A DNA stretch of 48,888 nucleotides from Pseudobacteriovorax antillogorgiicola (GTDB lineage: Bacteria; Bdellovibrionota_B; Oligoflexia; Oligoflexales; RGVZ01): positions 1-48,888 of the forward strand of contig CAMDHM010000021.1 of the NCBI GenBank assembly GCA_945898195.1, read 5' to 3'. The position numbers and the translations under genes were made by a program. The notes beneath the pieces are model-generated. The model saw nothing but the letters and a program-made list of their open reading frames with translations, was not told the DNA's origin and ran no database searches. Each line of letters opens with the position of its first letter. Within the stretch, counting starts at the first letter, position 1. Shown here piece after piece: positions 32,993-42,511 of this stretch.

Positions 32993-33043
32993 CAAAGCAC
33001 GAAGATAGTTGTAAAGAAGTGCGCATTTGCACCGAATAACCGG

Positions 33044-35314
33044 ATGATGATGAAACAAATCATTCGAACAGTGGCAAAAATTAACTCACCAATTCTTCTG
33101 GTGATGGCTGCGGCATTTCTTTTTTCAAATTTTATTTCATCGCCGTGTCACGCGCAAAATAGAAATATCGACGGTGCATTTGCCGCGATCGTTATTTCAG
33201 AAAACGATATGGCTCCGGCTTTGGATGGTTCGGTAACCGTCTACAAAAAAATTGCGAAGCTCAAACATGCAGCGCAGCCTTCTCGTATTATTTCACTAGA
33301 TACGGTTCTGGATTTTCAGCCCGTCAGCGCTTCGCAGCTTTCGAGTGCTGTGGCCGCAGGAAAAATTCAGACCGAATCAGAAGATGGAATTAGAATTGCT
33401 GTTGAAAAGAAGAACGGCTCAGGAAAAATGCAGCGCATAGAAGCCATCGTATCCGTCGACGATTTAGATCCGATGGAAGAGGCAACAGTAAAACGCCAAG
33501 GAATTTCCGTTAGCTTGGGCGAGGAGCATCCGGTGGTGCACGTGTTGTCCACGAGCGTGGGACTTTCCGTGCAACCGCCAACGATTGCCTTGTCAGGAAA
33601 TGGCTCGTCCGTCGAATTTTCAATTGATGATTTGGCTGGCGTTAACGGCAAAAATATTCAAATTTATCCCCGTGACCCGGCCCTTCTTCATTGGGATGCA
33701 AGCACGAGAATATTAACGGCTACGGCGAATCATATTCGAACAGAAGTTTACGTGGCGCGCTCTGGTCAATTGGTGGTCGTGCCGGTCGTAACCGGATCGC
33801 CCGCGGCTGTGACGGATAAAGTGGCGACGGCGCATCATGGTTTAGCGCTTCCCCCTGAGCTCGTGCATTTGCCGGAAGCAGAACTTTCCGGAGGTTCAAA
33901 GCATGCAATGTTTGCTGCTCAGGAAGAGGACTCTCCTGCCTCGGCTCCTCCTAAAATTGGCCTTGGTATTCACGCGACGAAGGAAGAGGCGGCTCGCGAG
34001 GTCCAAGACGCAGCCGAGCAAGAGGTCAAACTTCGTCGGGTTGCGGTGGCAGACAGTCGGCGCAGCCTGCGACTTAAACTTACCGATGATAGAACATCGT
34101 CCGCCAGCGACCACGCCTATCCTGTGGCGGGTTCTCAAGTTTATGTTGCGGGGGCAGAGTTTTCTTCGACGAGTGATGCACACGGAGTCGTCTCTTTGTC
34201 TGATTTGCCCGGAGGATCGTCCTTGGTCGTGGCGTCAAATGATCCAAGCGGTACCTATGTTCGGACCGCAGCATTAATTAATGTCCCGATTGGTTCAAGA
34301 GGCGATGGGCTGGTGCTCCGCGACTTGATTATTCCTCGTGCCCTCGCCTTTGAGGCTTGGACCAGGATGGCCGGCGTGGTTCAAGATCCCTCCTTTGGAT
34401 CAATTTGCTTGGAATTTAATGGCGCTGCCGTCTCTGGGATTCGTGCGCAATTGGACGTTAAGGGCCAAGGGCCATTTTATTTTAATGCAGATGGTGTGAT
34501 CGATCATACGGCCGCGGCAACATTCGCGGGTGGTCGTGCTTGTTGGTTTAATGTCGATCTTGGTCCGGTTAATGTCGCTGCCTGGCAGGCTGGCCGTCAG
34601 GTGATGGCAAATGAGTTTGCGGTTCTTTCGGGGAGACATACCCACGAACGGGTAAGGGTTCTTTCTGATCCCCAGGGGATGCACGTCCAGTTTGCAAGAG
34701 AGCCTGCGGCGCATGAGCAATTGAGTGGTGATTCTGCCCTTCAACGCTACATCGTTGAAGATGAGCAGCAGGCAGTATTGGTGGCCTCGACGCAAAAACT
34801 TTTCAAGACCGGAGACAACATCCAAGGGGTAGGTTTCCATACGGCGACGTCAGGTGGCTCTGAGGTTGTTTATCTTGATTCTCCAGATTTTGAACCGGCC
34901 ATTTACCGGATTGGGGGCGACCAGAAGGGTTTCCGTCAAATCTCAGTATTACCCGCCGTGCCGCGTGGGTTTCTGCAGGACATGGCGGTATTTGCGCAGG
35001 AGGCGCAAGAATTTACGGCGGGGGCCGTTCTTGTGGAATATTCTCCGCGCCAAAATCAGAGCCCCGATAAAATTCAGTTCAGGTTAGTCAACGAATATGG
35101 ACATTCCGTTGTCGAACCTTGGATTTTCAGCGACCTGCCACTCAGTAAGGGAATGTTTTTTAATGTTCCACCCGGAATTTATAGCCTGATTATCGAAGGC
35201 AATAACGGTGGTTGGATTGGCGCTGAGACGGTCAGCGTTTATGGCGAGGCATTATCGGTCGTGCAATCAGGCAGCTATTTAGCTGCTCGAATCACGGCAG
35301 ATGCCCATCATTAG
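33044..35314 (+). CDS. Large secreted beta-rich protein of unknown function
   Basis: 756 aa from the first ATG of an ATGATGATG run at 33044; no strong ribosome-binding site, so the exact ATG is uncertain. Signal peptide: basic N-terminus then ILLVMAAAFLFSNFISSP ending CHAQ. The N-terminal part is Ser/Asp-rich and non-catalytic in look. Around residues 350-420 the segment PVAGSQVYVAGAEFSSTSD, followed by GVVSLSDLPGGSSLVVAS, looks like a carboxypeptidase-regulatory-type beta-sandwich. The rest is strand-rich, with VNEYGHSVVEPWIFSDLP and FFNVPPGIYSLIIEG resembling another such sandwich near the C-terminus. I recognise no enzyme. It ends in a 4-base overlap with the convergent dapB. Confidence 0.7.
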   Translation: MMMKQIIRTVAKINSPILLVMAAAFLFSNFISSPCHAQNRNIDGAFAAIVISENDMAPALDGSVTVYKKIAKLKHAAQPSRIISLDTVLDFQPVSASQLSSAVAAGKIQTESEDGIRIAVEKKNGSGKMQRIEAIVSVDDLDPMEEATVKRQGISVSLGEEHPVVHVLSTSVGLSVQPPTIALSGNGSSVEFSIDDLAGVNGKNIQIYPRDPALLHWDASTRILTATANHIRTEVYVARSGQLVVVPVVTGSPAAVTDKVATAHHGLALPPELVHLPEAELSGGSKHAMFAAQEEDSPASAPPKIGLGIHATKEEAAREVQDAAEQEVKLRRVAVADSRRSLRLKLTDDRTSSASDHAYPVAGSQVYVAGAEFSSTSDAHGVVSLSDLPGGSSLVVASNDPSGTYVRTAALINVPIGSRGDGLVLRDLIIPRALAFEAWTRMAGVVQDPSFGSICLEFNGAAVSGIRAQLDVKGQGPFYFNADGVIDHTAAATFAGGRACWFNVDLGPVNVAAWQAGRQVMANEFAVLSGRHTHERVRVLSDPQGMHVQFAREPAAHEQLSGDSALQRYIVEDEQQAVLVASTQKLFKTGDNIQGVGFHTATSGGSEVVYLDSPDFEPAIYRIGGDQKGFRQISVLPAVPRGFLQDMAVFAQEAQEFTAGAVLVEYSPRQNQSPDKIQFRLVNEYGHSVVEPWIFSDLPLSKGMFFNVPPGIYSLIIEGNNGGWIGAETVSVYGEALSVVQSGSYLAARITADAHH

Positions 35315-36099
35315 GCGTGTAATGCGCCAGCAAAATCAGACAATGAAATAAGTTTTGATTTGAAGCGTGATCCGGACGAGTGCAACCAGATGGCCAGATC
35401 TAGTGCGCCTTCGGCAAAGAGGCTTCGCGAGTAAGCCCGGTGGGTTAGGATGATCTCATCGTGGCTTCCCATGAAACGGATCTCGTGCTCGCCAAATACG
35501 CCGCCCCCCCGGATGGAAGTTATCGTGACTGGGCTAGCCGAGGCCGGTTGATTTTCCATGAGCCGATCCGACAACATTTTTGCCGTCCCGCTTGGGGCGT
35601 CTTTTTTCATGCGGTGGTGGGATTCTACAATGGCAATGTCGGGCTTTGAATCTTTCAAGATGCTTTGAACCCGCAGAGCTGCCTCGATTGTCGCAAAAAC
35701 TCCCCGGCTAGTATTTGGCGCAATGAAAATGCAGCCTTTCGGCATTGATTCGGCAAGGTGAGCCCAATTTTTGCACGCTGCCTCGCTGAGGCCCGTTGTT
35801 CCAATCAAAATCTGCGGCCGTTTTTCTGGCGCGATTTCCCGCATCGCTTGAAGGAGCAAAGCATTTCCCTCTGCCAGTGAAAAGTCGATTACGACATCAA
35901 CACCGTGAGAGATTGCATGGGCAAGTTTCTCTGCACTGACGGGCCTACCGGTGAGCAGCGTGTCACCGATAAATGTGCGGCCCGAGCCACCCATAAGATT
36001 GATTGCATCACGACGGCCTTCGATGGCCGTCTGAATTTCAAGTCCCATTCGGCCAGAGGCACCGTGCAGCCATACGCGCGTGCATTTGTTTTGGCTCAT
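35311..36099 (-). CDS. dapB: 4-Hydroxy-tetrahydrodipicolinate reductase
   Basis: 262 aa. N-terminal nucleotide motif VWLHGASGRMG, VDVVIDFSL, IGTTGLS, APNTSRGV and the active-site segment ESHHRMKKDAPSGTA (catalytic His and Lys), then GGGVFGEHEIRFMG and LTHRAYSR. It reduces HTPA to tetrahydrodipicolinate in lysine and meso-DAP synthesis. Its start overlaps the dapA stop by 4 bases, so the two are coupled. DAP synthesis fits with the Mpl ligase in this window, which recycles DAP-containing peptides. Confidence 0.96.
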   Translation of the reverse strand: MSQNKCTRVWLHGASGRMGLEIQTAIEGRRDAINLMGGSGRTFIGDTLLTGRPVSAEKLAHAISHGVDVVIDFSLAEGNALLLQAMREIAPEKRPQILIGTTGLSEAACKNWAHLAESMPKGCIFIAPNTSRGVFATIEAALRVQSILKDSKPDIAIVESHHRMKKDAPSGTAKMLSDRLMENQPASASPVTITSIRGGGVFGEHEIRFMGSHDEIILTHRAYSRSLFAEGALDLAIWLHSSGSRFKSKLISLSDFAGALHA

Positions 36100-37025
36100 G
36101 TGAGGGCGCTCCTTGTGGCTGCCAGAGAAGCCTCGATCAAGGCAGAGCTGGCTCCAGTGACCGGCGCCATCGGCGCACGCAGACTGCGGGAAATGAGGCC
36201 CGCTTGGGCTAAAGCCTCTTTCACTGGACCCGGATTTGACTCACAAAACATGACGTCCATGAGGGGTTGCAGGATGTTGTGCAGGCGCAGTGCTTCGGCA
36301 ACATCATGCGATTCCCAGGCCTGGAATAACTTCACTAACGCCCCAGGCAATACGTTTGATAGCACGCTGATGACACCGGTGCCGCCGAGGACAAGGCTTG
36401 GAAGAAACGTGATGTCATCGCCTGAAAGAAAGGCCGTGCCAAACTTTTTTGTTTTATTGATTGCTCGCGTAAGAAATGCCAAATCGCCGGTGGCTTCTTT
36501 GACGCAGGCAATGCCTTTGATCTGGCATAGGTCAGCTAGGACTTCTGGGCTTAACATTTGTCCCGTTCTCCCGGGGACGTGGTAGAGGCACACGGGAACC
36601 GACACGCTTTCGGTGATCGCTGTGAAATGTATTTTCAGACCTGCCGGGGAGGGTTTGTTGTATGGCGGTGTTACGATTAAAAGTGAATCGGCTCCGGCAT
36701 CGACGCAAAGGCGTGAAAGTTCCACGCTCTGCTCAGTGTTGTTCCCGCCGCTGCCGGCCATTAATCGAATTGAAGCGGGTAATACGGCTCGAGCTTTACG
36801 AACGAGAGAGATCTTTTCTTGGATGGTGAGGGTCGGACTTTCGCCGGTGGTACCTGATACGACGACCCCTGAAACACCACCCTGTGCTTGCAGCTCCAGA
36901 AGTTTTTCCCATGCATGCCAATCAAGTGAATGGTCTTCCTTGAACGGGGTGACGATGGCGGTCCAAACGCCTTTAAATTCCGTGTCGAGTTTTGTTTTGT
37001 TGTGGCTCGCTGTTGATTTGGTCAT
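36096..37025 (-). CDS. dapA: 4-Hydroxy-tetrahydrodipicolinate synthase
   Basis: 309 aa with a short polar N-terminal extension. Motifs: GVWTAIVTPF, VVSGTTGESPTL, TPPYNKPSPAG, YHVPGRTG with the catalytic Tyr and Arg, and CVKEATGD with the Schiff-base Lys; FLSGDDITFLP follows. It condenses pyruvate with aspartate semialdehyde, the first step of DAP/lysine synthesis. Its ATG overlaps the stop of the upstream gene by 4 bases (ATGA) and its own stop overlaps dapB, giving a tight dapA-dapB operon. Confidence 0.96.
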   Translation of the reverse strand: MTKSTASHNKTKLDTEFKGVWTAIVTPFKEDHSLDWHAWEKLLELQAQGGVSGVVVSGTTGESPTLTIQEKISLVRKARAVLPASIRLMAGSGGNNTEQSVELSRLCVDAGADSLLIVTPPYNKPSPAGLKIHFTAITESVSVPVCLYHVPGRTGQMLSPEVLADLCQIKGIACVKEATGDLAFLTRAINKTKKFGTAFLSGDDITFLPSLVLGGTGVISVLSNVLPGALVKLFQAWESHDVAEALRLHNILQPLMDVMFCESNPGPVKEALAQAGLISRSLRAPMAPVTGASSALIEASLAATRSALT

Positions 37026-37193
37026 CGCTTGCTCCTGAATGAAATCTCGGGGCGCAGGTCATCAATATCACTTTTCGGCGCAGTTTTAAGGCCGCATCCG
37101 CCATTCACAGCCCCTGAAAACAGCATTGCAATTAACAAGGTCACTAAAGGGAAACGCTGTGCCCGCTCGGTGAACTTGCTAAGAAGCTGCATG
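37022..37193 (-). other. LptM-like lipoprotein segment at the end of the fumarate-lyase-like gene
   Basis: Reading in the same frame from the internal ATG at 37193 gives 57 codons including the stop: a basic N-terminus (KFTERAQR), the hydrophobic segment FPLVTLLIAMLFSGAV, then NGGCGLKTAPKSD. Short lipoproteins of the form CGLKxP are often encoded beside DAP-pathway genes (E. coli lptM lies beside dapF). The residue at -3 from the Cys is Asn, which is a poor lipobox, and the ribosome-binding site before 37193 is weak. It could be an in-frame fusion, an internal second product, or coincidence. Confidence 0.3.
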
Positions 37194-38398
37194 GATTTCC
37201 ATGCTCCACGGGATTTTTCTGCGGATTTGCCCTGCGCCAATGGATCATGGGCGGTCAAACTTTGAAATCGTTCTAAGGTTCTCGGCATCAATGCAGGATG
37301 AATTTTACCCAGCTCGCTAATGATGACCTCGCGAGAGGAGAGGCCATGTTTTTCCGTATAAGAGATCAGCCCGATGACGGACTCCTCGGCGTCCTTTCCT
37401 GAGAGGCCAGCCAGCATGGCATCTGCAATCAAGTTGCCGCGCAAAGACTCAACCCGTTGGCGCTGCAGGGTGCTGAGGTCAGCGCCTAGCCGTCCTGGCA
37501 TCAGAGGGATGCTTTCCGCTTCAAGGTCAAGGATTGCGCTTGTCATGCTTGCCAGAACCATCATCACATGGTGGCGAGCAACTTCCATGGCGACAAATCC
37601 AGGTCCCCGGGGCCAAGTGAAACTGAATAGTCTTGTGGCTTCGGTTTGCAGCCAGGTGCTGCGCAATTCAAGTAAGACGCTGACCGGGAGATCCAAGTTG
37701 CTGGAAGTTTGGGTGGAGAAGTGGGTCGTAAATTGAGCCAGGCTGGCCACCTCCAAGGCGACGCGCCTTATGAAGTATTCTTCGTCTTGGCCAAGGGCCG
37801 TCTCATGGGCGAGGCCGCGCATCCCCGTTCTTTCGGCGACCGTCAATTCGGCACTGTCATTGTCTGAGGGGGGATGAGGATCGGCATGCCAGGTGTTCAA
37901 GCGTTCAGAGATAGCCTCTAAGGCCTCAACGCAACGGTCGATCCGTTCAGCCATATCTACAATTAAACTAGAAAAAAGGATTTCATCGCCAGGCTCTTGA
38001 TTGTCTCGGTAGATGACAATGCTGCGATTTAAGACCATTTCGGAATTCTTTAAGGTGGTTTGACCCCAGCGGTTCAAAATTCCAACGAGATCCTTTGACC
38101 ATGCCTTTATGCCGTGACGGAAGAGGTTGAGGATCAAACGGTCACGGCCATATCGGGACTCAAGGAGGCGAAGGAATTCACAGCCCGATCGCGACAGCCA
38201 AAGCAAGGGTGGATCTTGACGGGAGATTGAGTTGGACGATTGCATCGCAGCAAGATCAGTGCGCAGAGAGTCGATATGCCGGCTGGCAACCAGTCCGGAA
38301 TCGCTCAGAGCGCCAGCCACGGCCATCAGGAATTCGCTGGTTTGGGCCATTTCAATGCGGGCCCAGGCAGCAGGATCGAGTGACAGCCGTTCGAGCAT
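37022..38398 (-). CDS. Degenerate fumarate-lyase-superfamily-like protein with a lipoprotein-like tail
   Basis: 458 aa, the size of argininosuccinate or adenylosuccinate lyase; start ATG 38398 with AGGAAGG upstream. The protein is almost all helix. The part around residues 330-390 (LRGNLIADAMLAGLSGKDAEE, then VIGLISYTEKHGLSSREVI) resembles the C-terminal region of that superfamily. The GSSxMPxKxNP signature is missing; the nearest match is TSSNLDLPVSVLLE, so catalysis is unlikely. The end is odd: a hydrophobic stretch FPLVTLLIAMLFSGAVNG followed by GCGLKTAPKSDIDDLRPE, which resembles the small LptM-type lipoprotein. Coupled to dapA by a 4-base overlap. The superfamily assignment is tentative. 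Confidence 0.5.
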   Translation of the reverse strand: MLERLSLDPAAWARIEMAQTSEFLMAVAGALSDSGLVASRHIDSLRTDLAAMQSSNSISRQDPPLLWLSRSGCEFLRLLESRYGRDRLILNLFRHGIKAWSKDLVGILNRWGQTTLKNSEMVLNRSIVIYRDNQEPGDEILFSSLIVDMAERIDRCVEALEAISERLNTWHADPHPPSDNDSAELTVAERTGMRGLAHETALGQDEEYFIRRVALEVASLAQFTTHFSTQTSSNLDLPVSVLLELRSTWLQTEATRLFSFTWPRGPGFVAMEVARHHVMMVLASMTSAILDLEAESIPLMPGRLGADLSTLQRQRVESLRGNLIADAMLAGLSGKDAEESVIGLISYTEKHGLSSREVIISELGKIHPALMPRTLERFQSLTAHDPLAQGKSAEKSRGAWKSMQLLSKFTERAQRFPLVTLLIAMLFSGAVNGGCGLKTAPKSDIDDLRPEISFRSKR

Positions 38399-38445
38399 GG
38401 AATCCTTCCTGGAGCCCGCATGGCAGAGGGCTCTTTACCTCAGGT

Positions 38446-40098
38446 TCAAAATTTGAACGCTGCGTAAGATTGTAGCAGTACAGAGGCCGCTGGGGCATTG
38501 TCGGAAACTTTTAGGGCATCTCCAGCCTTTGCATATCCAACCTCCACCCCGTACTCAAATTCACGTGACGCCGTGACACCGTATTTTACGTCTAATTCTA
38601 GGCCCATATTACGGCCATGATAACCAACTGGCTTATCCCCTGCTGCGGAGGCGTAGTAGGAACGAACGCCGTCAGGCAACGAAGCGTTTAGGTGTGCGGT
38701 AAGAAGTTTTATTTCAAATAAGCCGTATTCTAGGCTGTCGAGGCGGTAGCCAAGGCCAAATAGCGTCGCGTTCATGACGCGCTGCGGATTGTAGATTCCC
38801 GGTAGGGCAGTGTCTTCTGTTCCAGATTTTCCATTGAACAAGATTAATGCCGGGCGATAATTGCGGTGGAATCCCATGGTGCTTGTTTTCGAAGCCCTCT
38901 GCGATTCGCCCATGGTTTTCAAGTCGACATCAGAAACGCCAGATTCATCGTGAAAGTAGCCGTTTTGATCACCCGGTGCGTAGGCGTAGTCCAAAAATAG
39001 CACCTGCCGTGATGCGTTTCCTTGACGGTAGTCCATGGGGCCAAGGGCACTGCCTTCGCGGGCTAAGGTCCACTCAAGGGCACCGGCAAAGCCAACAGAT
39101 TGGAGGTCGTTGCTTGCGATGTCGCCGTTGTCAAAACGCGCGCCGCCGAGGCCGATCCAGTTTGGGTCGGCCGATCGTCCAAGGCGGAAGAGCAGCTCAT
39201 TTTTCAGAGTTAAGTTCGACAAGAATAATCCGGTGTAGATGTCCACCATTTTGAGGTCCGTCTTGGTCTCCTTGCCAATTACGTTGGCAAAGTAAATGCC
39301 AATTTGTTTGGTGAACGAAGAGCCAGCATTTGCCTTGCGGTCGTCGAATTCAATGGTGAAGAAAAACTGGTCGATGTCATCAGATGGTCTGTTGGCACCG
39401 AAGGCGCCGTGGCGTGTGTTGAATTCGGTTTCACTGGTGCTATCTGCAAGGGGACGGTCATACGGATTATCAATCCAATCGCCAGTTTCGGAGATCTTAT
39501 CGTAGCCAACCTTGAAGCCGATGCTTTGCGATTTTTGAATATTCACATGGCAGTCGACACCGTCATAGATGCTCGAGTCCACATCAAACGGCTTGGAACC
39601 GCTGTCCATCATGACACCTAGGCCCCAATCCCGCGGGCGTCGGCCGGCTTCCACAAGGCAGAGGTCAAACGCTTGACGGGCATAGGCGCGCGTCACAATG
39701 GGTGTGTAAGGCTTATAGGCTGGGTGGCCCGTGTCCTGATTGCGTCCAGTACAATCGGTCGACGTGGTGTACGTGCCGTTACCTGCAGGCACGCGGCGCG
39801 TTGCACAGTCATTTGGGTTGGCGGTGTCGCCCAAAAAGAATGTTCGTGGGCTATTTGTCAGGCGCATTTCCGTGAAAAAACTTGATCGTTCGTTCATTCG
39901 CGCTTCGGCTTCCAGACGAAAGCTTTGCTCGATGGCTTGATAGGTGCCGCGGTCTGCGGCAAAGCCTGGATTTTTTTCAGTCGCGCCGCGAAGGGAATAA
40001 TGCCCATTGCCATCCAGGAAGAATGCCTGAGCACTGCCAGACGCAGTGACTCCTGAGAGGGCCATTGCGAATGCAATGCGGTTAATCTTTTTAGCCAT
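38446..40098 (-). CDS. Predicted outer-membrane beta-barrel (porin-like) protein
   Basis: 550 aa from ATG 40098, with AGGA about 10 bases upstream. Signal peptide MAKKINRIAFAMALSGVTAS ending SAQA. The mature protein is typical of large outer-membrane barrels: alternating strands (FRLEAEARMNERSSFFTEMRL, in part), many Asp/Gly loops, and a C-terminal strand ending in Phe (LLQSYAAFKF). It loosely resembles alginate-export or carbohydrate porins. Four cysteines could form loop disulphides. It sits directly after ymdB and 47 bases before the fumarate-lyase-like gene, so it is probably part of a long minus-strand transcript. Its substrate is unknown. Confidence 0.7.
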   Translation of the reverse strand: MAKKINRIAFAMALSGVTASGSAQAFFLDGNGHYSLRGATEKNPGFAADRGTYQAIEQSFRLEAEARMNERSSFFTEMRLTNSPRTFFLGDTANPNDCATRRVPAGNGTYTTSTDCTGRNQDTGHPAYKPYTPIVTRAYARQAFDLCLVEAGRRPRDWGLGVMMDSGSKPFDVDSSIYDGVDCHVNIQKSQSIGFKVGYDKISETGDWIDNPYDRPLADSTSETEFNTRHGAFGANRPSDDIDQFFFTIEFDDRKANAGSSFTKQIGIYFANVIGKETKTDLKMVDIYTGLFLSNLTLKNELLFRLGRSADPNWIGLGGARFDNGDIASNDLQSVGFAGALEWTLAREGSALGPMDYRQGNASRQVLFLDYAYAPGDQNGYFHDESGVSDVDLKTMGESQRASKTSTMGFHRNYRPALILFNGKSGTEDTALPGIYNPQRVMNATLFGLGYRLDSLEYGLFEIKLLTAHLNASLPDGVRSYYASAAGDKPVGYHGRNMGLELDVKYGVTASREFEYGVEVGYAKAGDALKVSDNAPAASVLLQSYAAFKF

Positions 40099-40100
40099 TT

Positions 40101-40931
40101 TCAATCATCCTTTTCTTCCGGTCCACTGTCCGGACGGTCTGGAACTTCAAGCCTAAGGCGCTGAATTTTAATGCAGCTGCCGGTGTCTTCATCGATGTCT
40201 GCAATCACACAACACAACCAGAGATCGCCGCTGGCGGGCTGAAAATTTTTCTTTTCGCCGGTCATCAATCTTTTAATTGCGGCTTCTTTACGGATTCCGA
40301 TCACAGAATCATACGGCCCCGTCATACCAACATCCGTTATGAAACCGGTTTTTCCACCAAGAATTCGTTCGTCCGCCGTCGGAACATGGGAATGGGTGCC
40401 GTAGACGAGGGAAACACGTCCTGCCAAGTGCTGGGCGACGCCCTGTTTTTCACTTGTGGCCTCGGCATGAATGTCCAGAATGCGGACTTTTACCGCCTGG
40501 GGGATCAGGTTCAACATCCGCTCCAGGTGTAGGAAAGGCGAAAGGTTGTCAGCATGCATGAAGGTTTTGCCAATCACATTCATGACGGCAAATTGTTTTC
40601 CACTTTTTGTTCGCAGAACTCGAACTGCTTTTGCAGGGTCGTTTACATTCATCATATTTGCCGGAAGAACAATTCGTTCGGCCTGTTCGGCAAATCGAAC
40701 AAACTCACGTTTGTCGTGCCAATGGTTGCCCATGGTGATGCAATCGATGCCATGCAGTGAAATAAATTGTTCGTAGATTTTTTCAGTGAGGCCGAATCCG
40801 CCGGCTGCATTTTCGCCGTTAACAAGTACCGCATCCGGATTGAACTCCAGGCGCAGCGACGGGAGAAAGTGGCCCAAGGCCTGCCGGCCAGCCTTTCCCA
40901 TGATGTCACCAATGGCAAGGATACGCATCAC
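40101..40931 (-). CDS. ymdB: YmdB-family metallophosphoesterase (2',3'-cyclic nucleotide phosphodiesterase type)
   Basis: 276 aa. The sequence follows the YmdB/TIGR00282 family from the first residues: MRILAIGDIMGKAGRQAL, VNGENAAGGFGLTEKI, CITMGNHWHDKRE, RVLPAN-like RIVLPANMMN, DIHAEATSEKQG and YGTHSHVPTADERIL with TDVGMTGPYDSVIG. The Asp, Glu, Asn and His metal ligands are all present. In Bacillus YmdB hydrolyses cyclic nucleotides and interacts with RNase Y; here it also lies directly downstream of rny, with a 4-base overlap. A short acidic tail (PDSGPEEKDD) follows the domain. Confidence 0.94.
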   Translation of the reverse strand: MMRILAIGDIMGKAGRQALGHFLPSLRLEFNPDAVLVNGENAAGGFGLTEKIYEQFISLHGIDCITMGNHWHDKREFVRFAEQAERIVLPANMMNVNDPAKAVRVLRTKSGKQFAVMNVIGKTFMHADNLSPFLHLERMLNLIPQAVKVRILDIHAEATSEKQGVAQHLAGRVSLVYGTHSHVPTADERILGGKTGFITDVGMTGPYDSVIGIRKEAAIKRLMTGEKKNFQPASGDLWLCCVIADIDEDTGSCIKIQRLRLEVPDRPDSGPEEKDD

Positions 40932-42496
40932 TTGGCGAAATCCACGCCTTTGCTCTCGCGCAGTACGGTGATTTTCACCTGACCCGGAAAGTTTATTTCT
41001 TGACGCAGACGCGATGCAATTTCATTCGAAAGGTCAACGGCTTCTTGATCACCAAGGGTGCTCGGATTGACGATCACTCTGATTTCACGGCCGGCCTGGA
41101 TCACATAAGTTTCTTCGACACCACGCATGCCGCGGACCACGTTTTCCATGTCTTCAAGGCGTTTGACGTAAGATTCAAGTTGCTCTTTGCGGGCCCCTGT
41201 TCGGGTTCCCGACAAGATGTTAGCGGTGTGCAGGATCACGGCAAGCGGAGAGGCAAAGGTAAGATCTTCAGAGTGGTGCATCCGGATCGCTTCGACGATA
41301 TCAGCTGGTTCGTTGTAGCGAGCGCAGTAGTCGGCGCTAATCTGGGCATGATGTCCCTCGACTTCTTGACCAACGGCCTTTCCAAGGTCGTGCAACAAAC
41401 CGGCGCGCTTTGCCTTTTTTACGTTAAGTCCCATTTCACTGGCGAGCATTCCGCAAAGGTGCGCCGTTTCGATGGCGTGGGCCAGAACGCTTTTCTGTCC
41501 GCTGGTCCGGTATTTTAGTTTTCCTAAAAGTTTTGCGAGTTCCGGATGCAGGTCGGTAATTCCAGTTTCGAAACAGGCCTGGTCCCCAGTCTCTTGAAGG
41601 ATCTGGTCAAACTCAGCCTCGACACGTTTCGCGGTTTCTTCAATGCGTGCCGGGTGAATGCGGCCGTCACCAATGAGGCGCTCGAGGGTGACTTTGGCAA
41701 TTTCGCGGCGCAGCGGATTAAAACACGAAATAATGACGGCTTCCGGAGTGTCATCAATGATCAGGTCCACTCCGGTGGCTTGCTCAAGGGCCCGGATGTT
41801 GCGTCCCTCGCGGCCGATGATGCGGCCTTTGGTGTCCTCCGATGGCAAGGAAACAACAGAGACGGTCGAGTCACTAACGAATTCGCCTGAGATTCGTTGC
41901 ACGGCAAGACTCAAGGCGGAGCGGGCGCGATTTTCAGACTCGGCCTTGGTTTCTTCTTCAATCCGCCGGATGGTTTCCAGGGATTCTCTGCGGGCTTCGG
42001 CTTCCATGTTGCGCATGAGTTCGCGTTTGGCATCTTCAGGCGACATGTTCGCGATTTGTTCGAGAAGCTTTGAAGTTCGCTCGATTGATTTTTCGTGTTC
42101 TACATTAAGGCGCTGAAAGCGTTGCTCTTCTGCGAGCATTTTGCTTTCTTGCGAGATCATGTCTTTTTCCCGGCGTTCGACGGTCGACATTTTACTGTCG
42201 AGGGCCTCTTCTCGTTGCTTGAGTTTTTGTTCTAGTTTTTGAACCTCACCCTTGCGTTGACGGGCTTCGTCTTCAAAGGTTTGGCGGTTGCGCCGGCTTT
42301 CTTCCTTGGTGTCGCGAACGGCGCCTTTGATCAGTTGGTCGGCTTCGCGGCGCGCCTCTTCAAGGATTCGTTTGGAATCAGACTGTGCGTTTTCGAAAGC
42401 GAGGGCAAGCTGACGACGATGAAAGAAAACTCCAAAGATGAGTATGCCAATGGCAAGACCGGCCACGACAATTGCGGCAATGACGATTGAATCCAC
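40928..42496 (-). CDS. rny: Ribonuclease Y
   Basis: 522 aa from the GTG at 42496, 8 bases after GGAGG; the in-frame TTG at 42511 overlaps that site and is unlikely. N-terminal membrane helix (IVIAAIVVAGLAIGILIFGVFF), a long charged coiled coil to about residue 200, then the KH domain (GRIIGREGRNIRALEQATG) and the HD domain (HAIETAHLCGMLA and AGLLHDLGKA with the metal-binding HD, then HH in IRMHHSED). It is the membrane-bound endonuclease that initiates mRNA decay in bacteria without RNase E. It is coupled to ymdB. A small hairpin sits just before the ribosome-binding site. Confidence 0.97.
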   Translation of the reverse strand: MDSIVIAAIVVAGLAIGILIFGVFFHRRQLALAFENAQSDSKRILEEARREADQLIKGAVRDTKEESRRNRQTFEDEARQRKGEVQKLEQKLKQREEALDSKMSTVERREKDMISQESKMLAEEQRFQRLNVEHEKSIERTSKLLEQIANMSPEDAKRELMRNMEAEARRESLETIRRIEEETKAESENRARSALSLAVQRISGEFVSDSTVSVVSLPSEDTKGRIIGREGRNIRALEQATGVDLIIDDTPEAVIISCFNPLRREIAKVTLERLIGDGRIHPARIEETAKRVEAEFDQILQETGDQACFETGITDLHPELAKLLGKLKYRTSGQKSVLAHAIETAHLCGMLASEMGLNVKKAKRAGLLHDLGKAVGQEVEGHHAQISADYCARYNEPADIVEAIRMHHSEDLTFASPLAVILHTANILSGTRTGARKEQLESYVKRLEDMENVVRGMRGVEETYVIQAGREIRVIVNPSTLGDQEAVDLSNEIASRLRQEINFPGQVKITVLRESKGVDFAK

Positions 42497-42511
42497 GACG
42501 ATATCCTCCAA

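Noticed and set aside
38847..39254. 135-codon plus-strand open frame inside the porin-like gene
   Set aside because: Arg-rich shadow of the barrel gene without start signals or family motifs.
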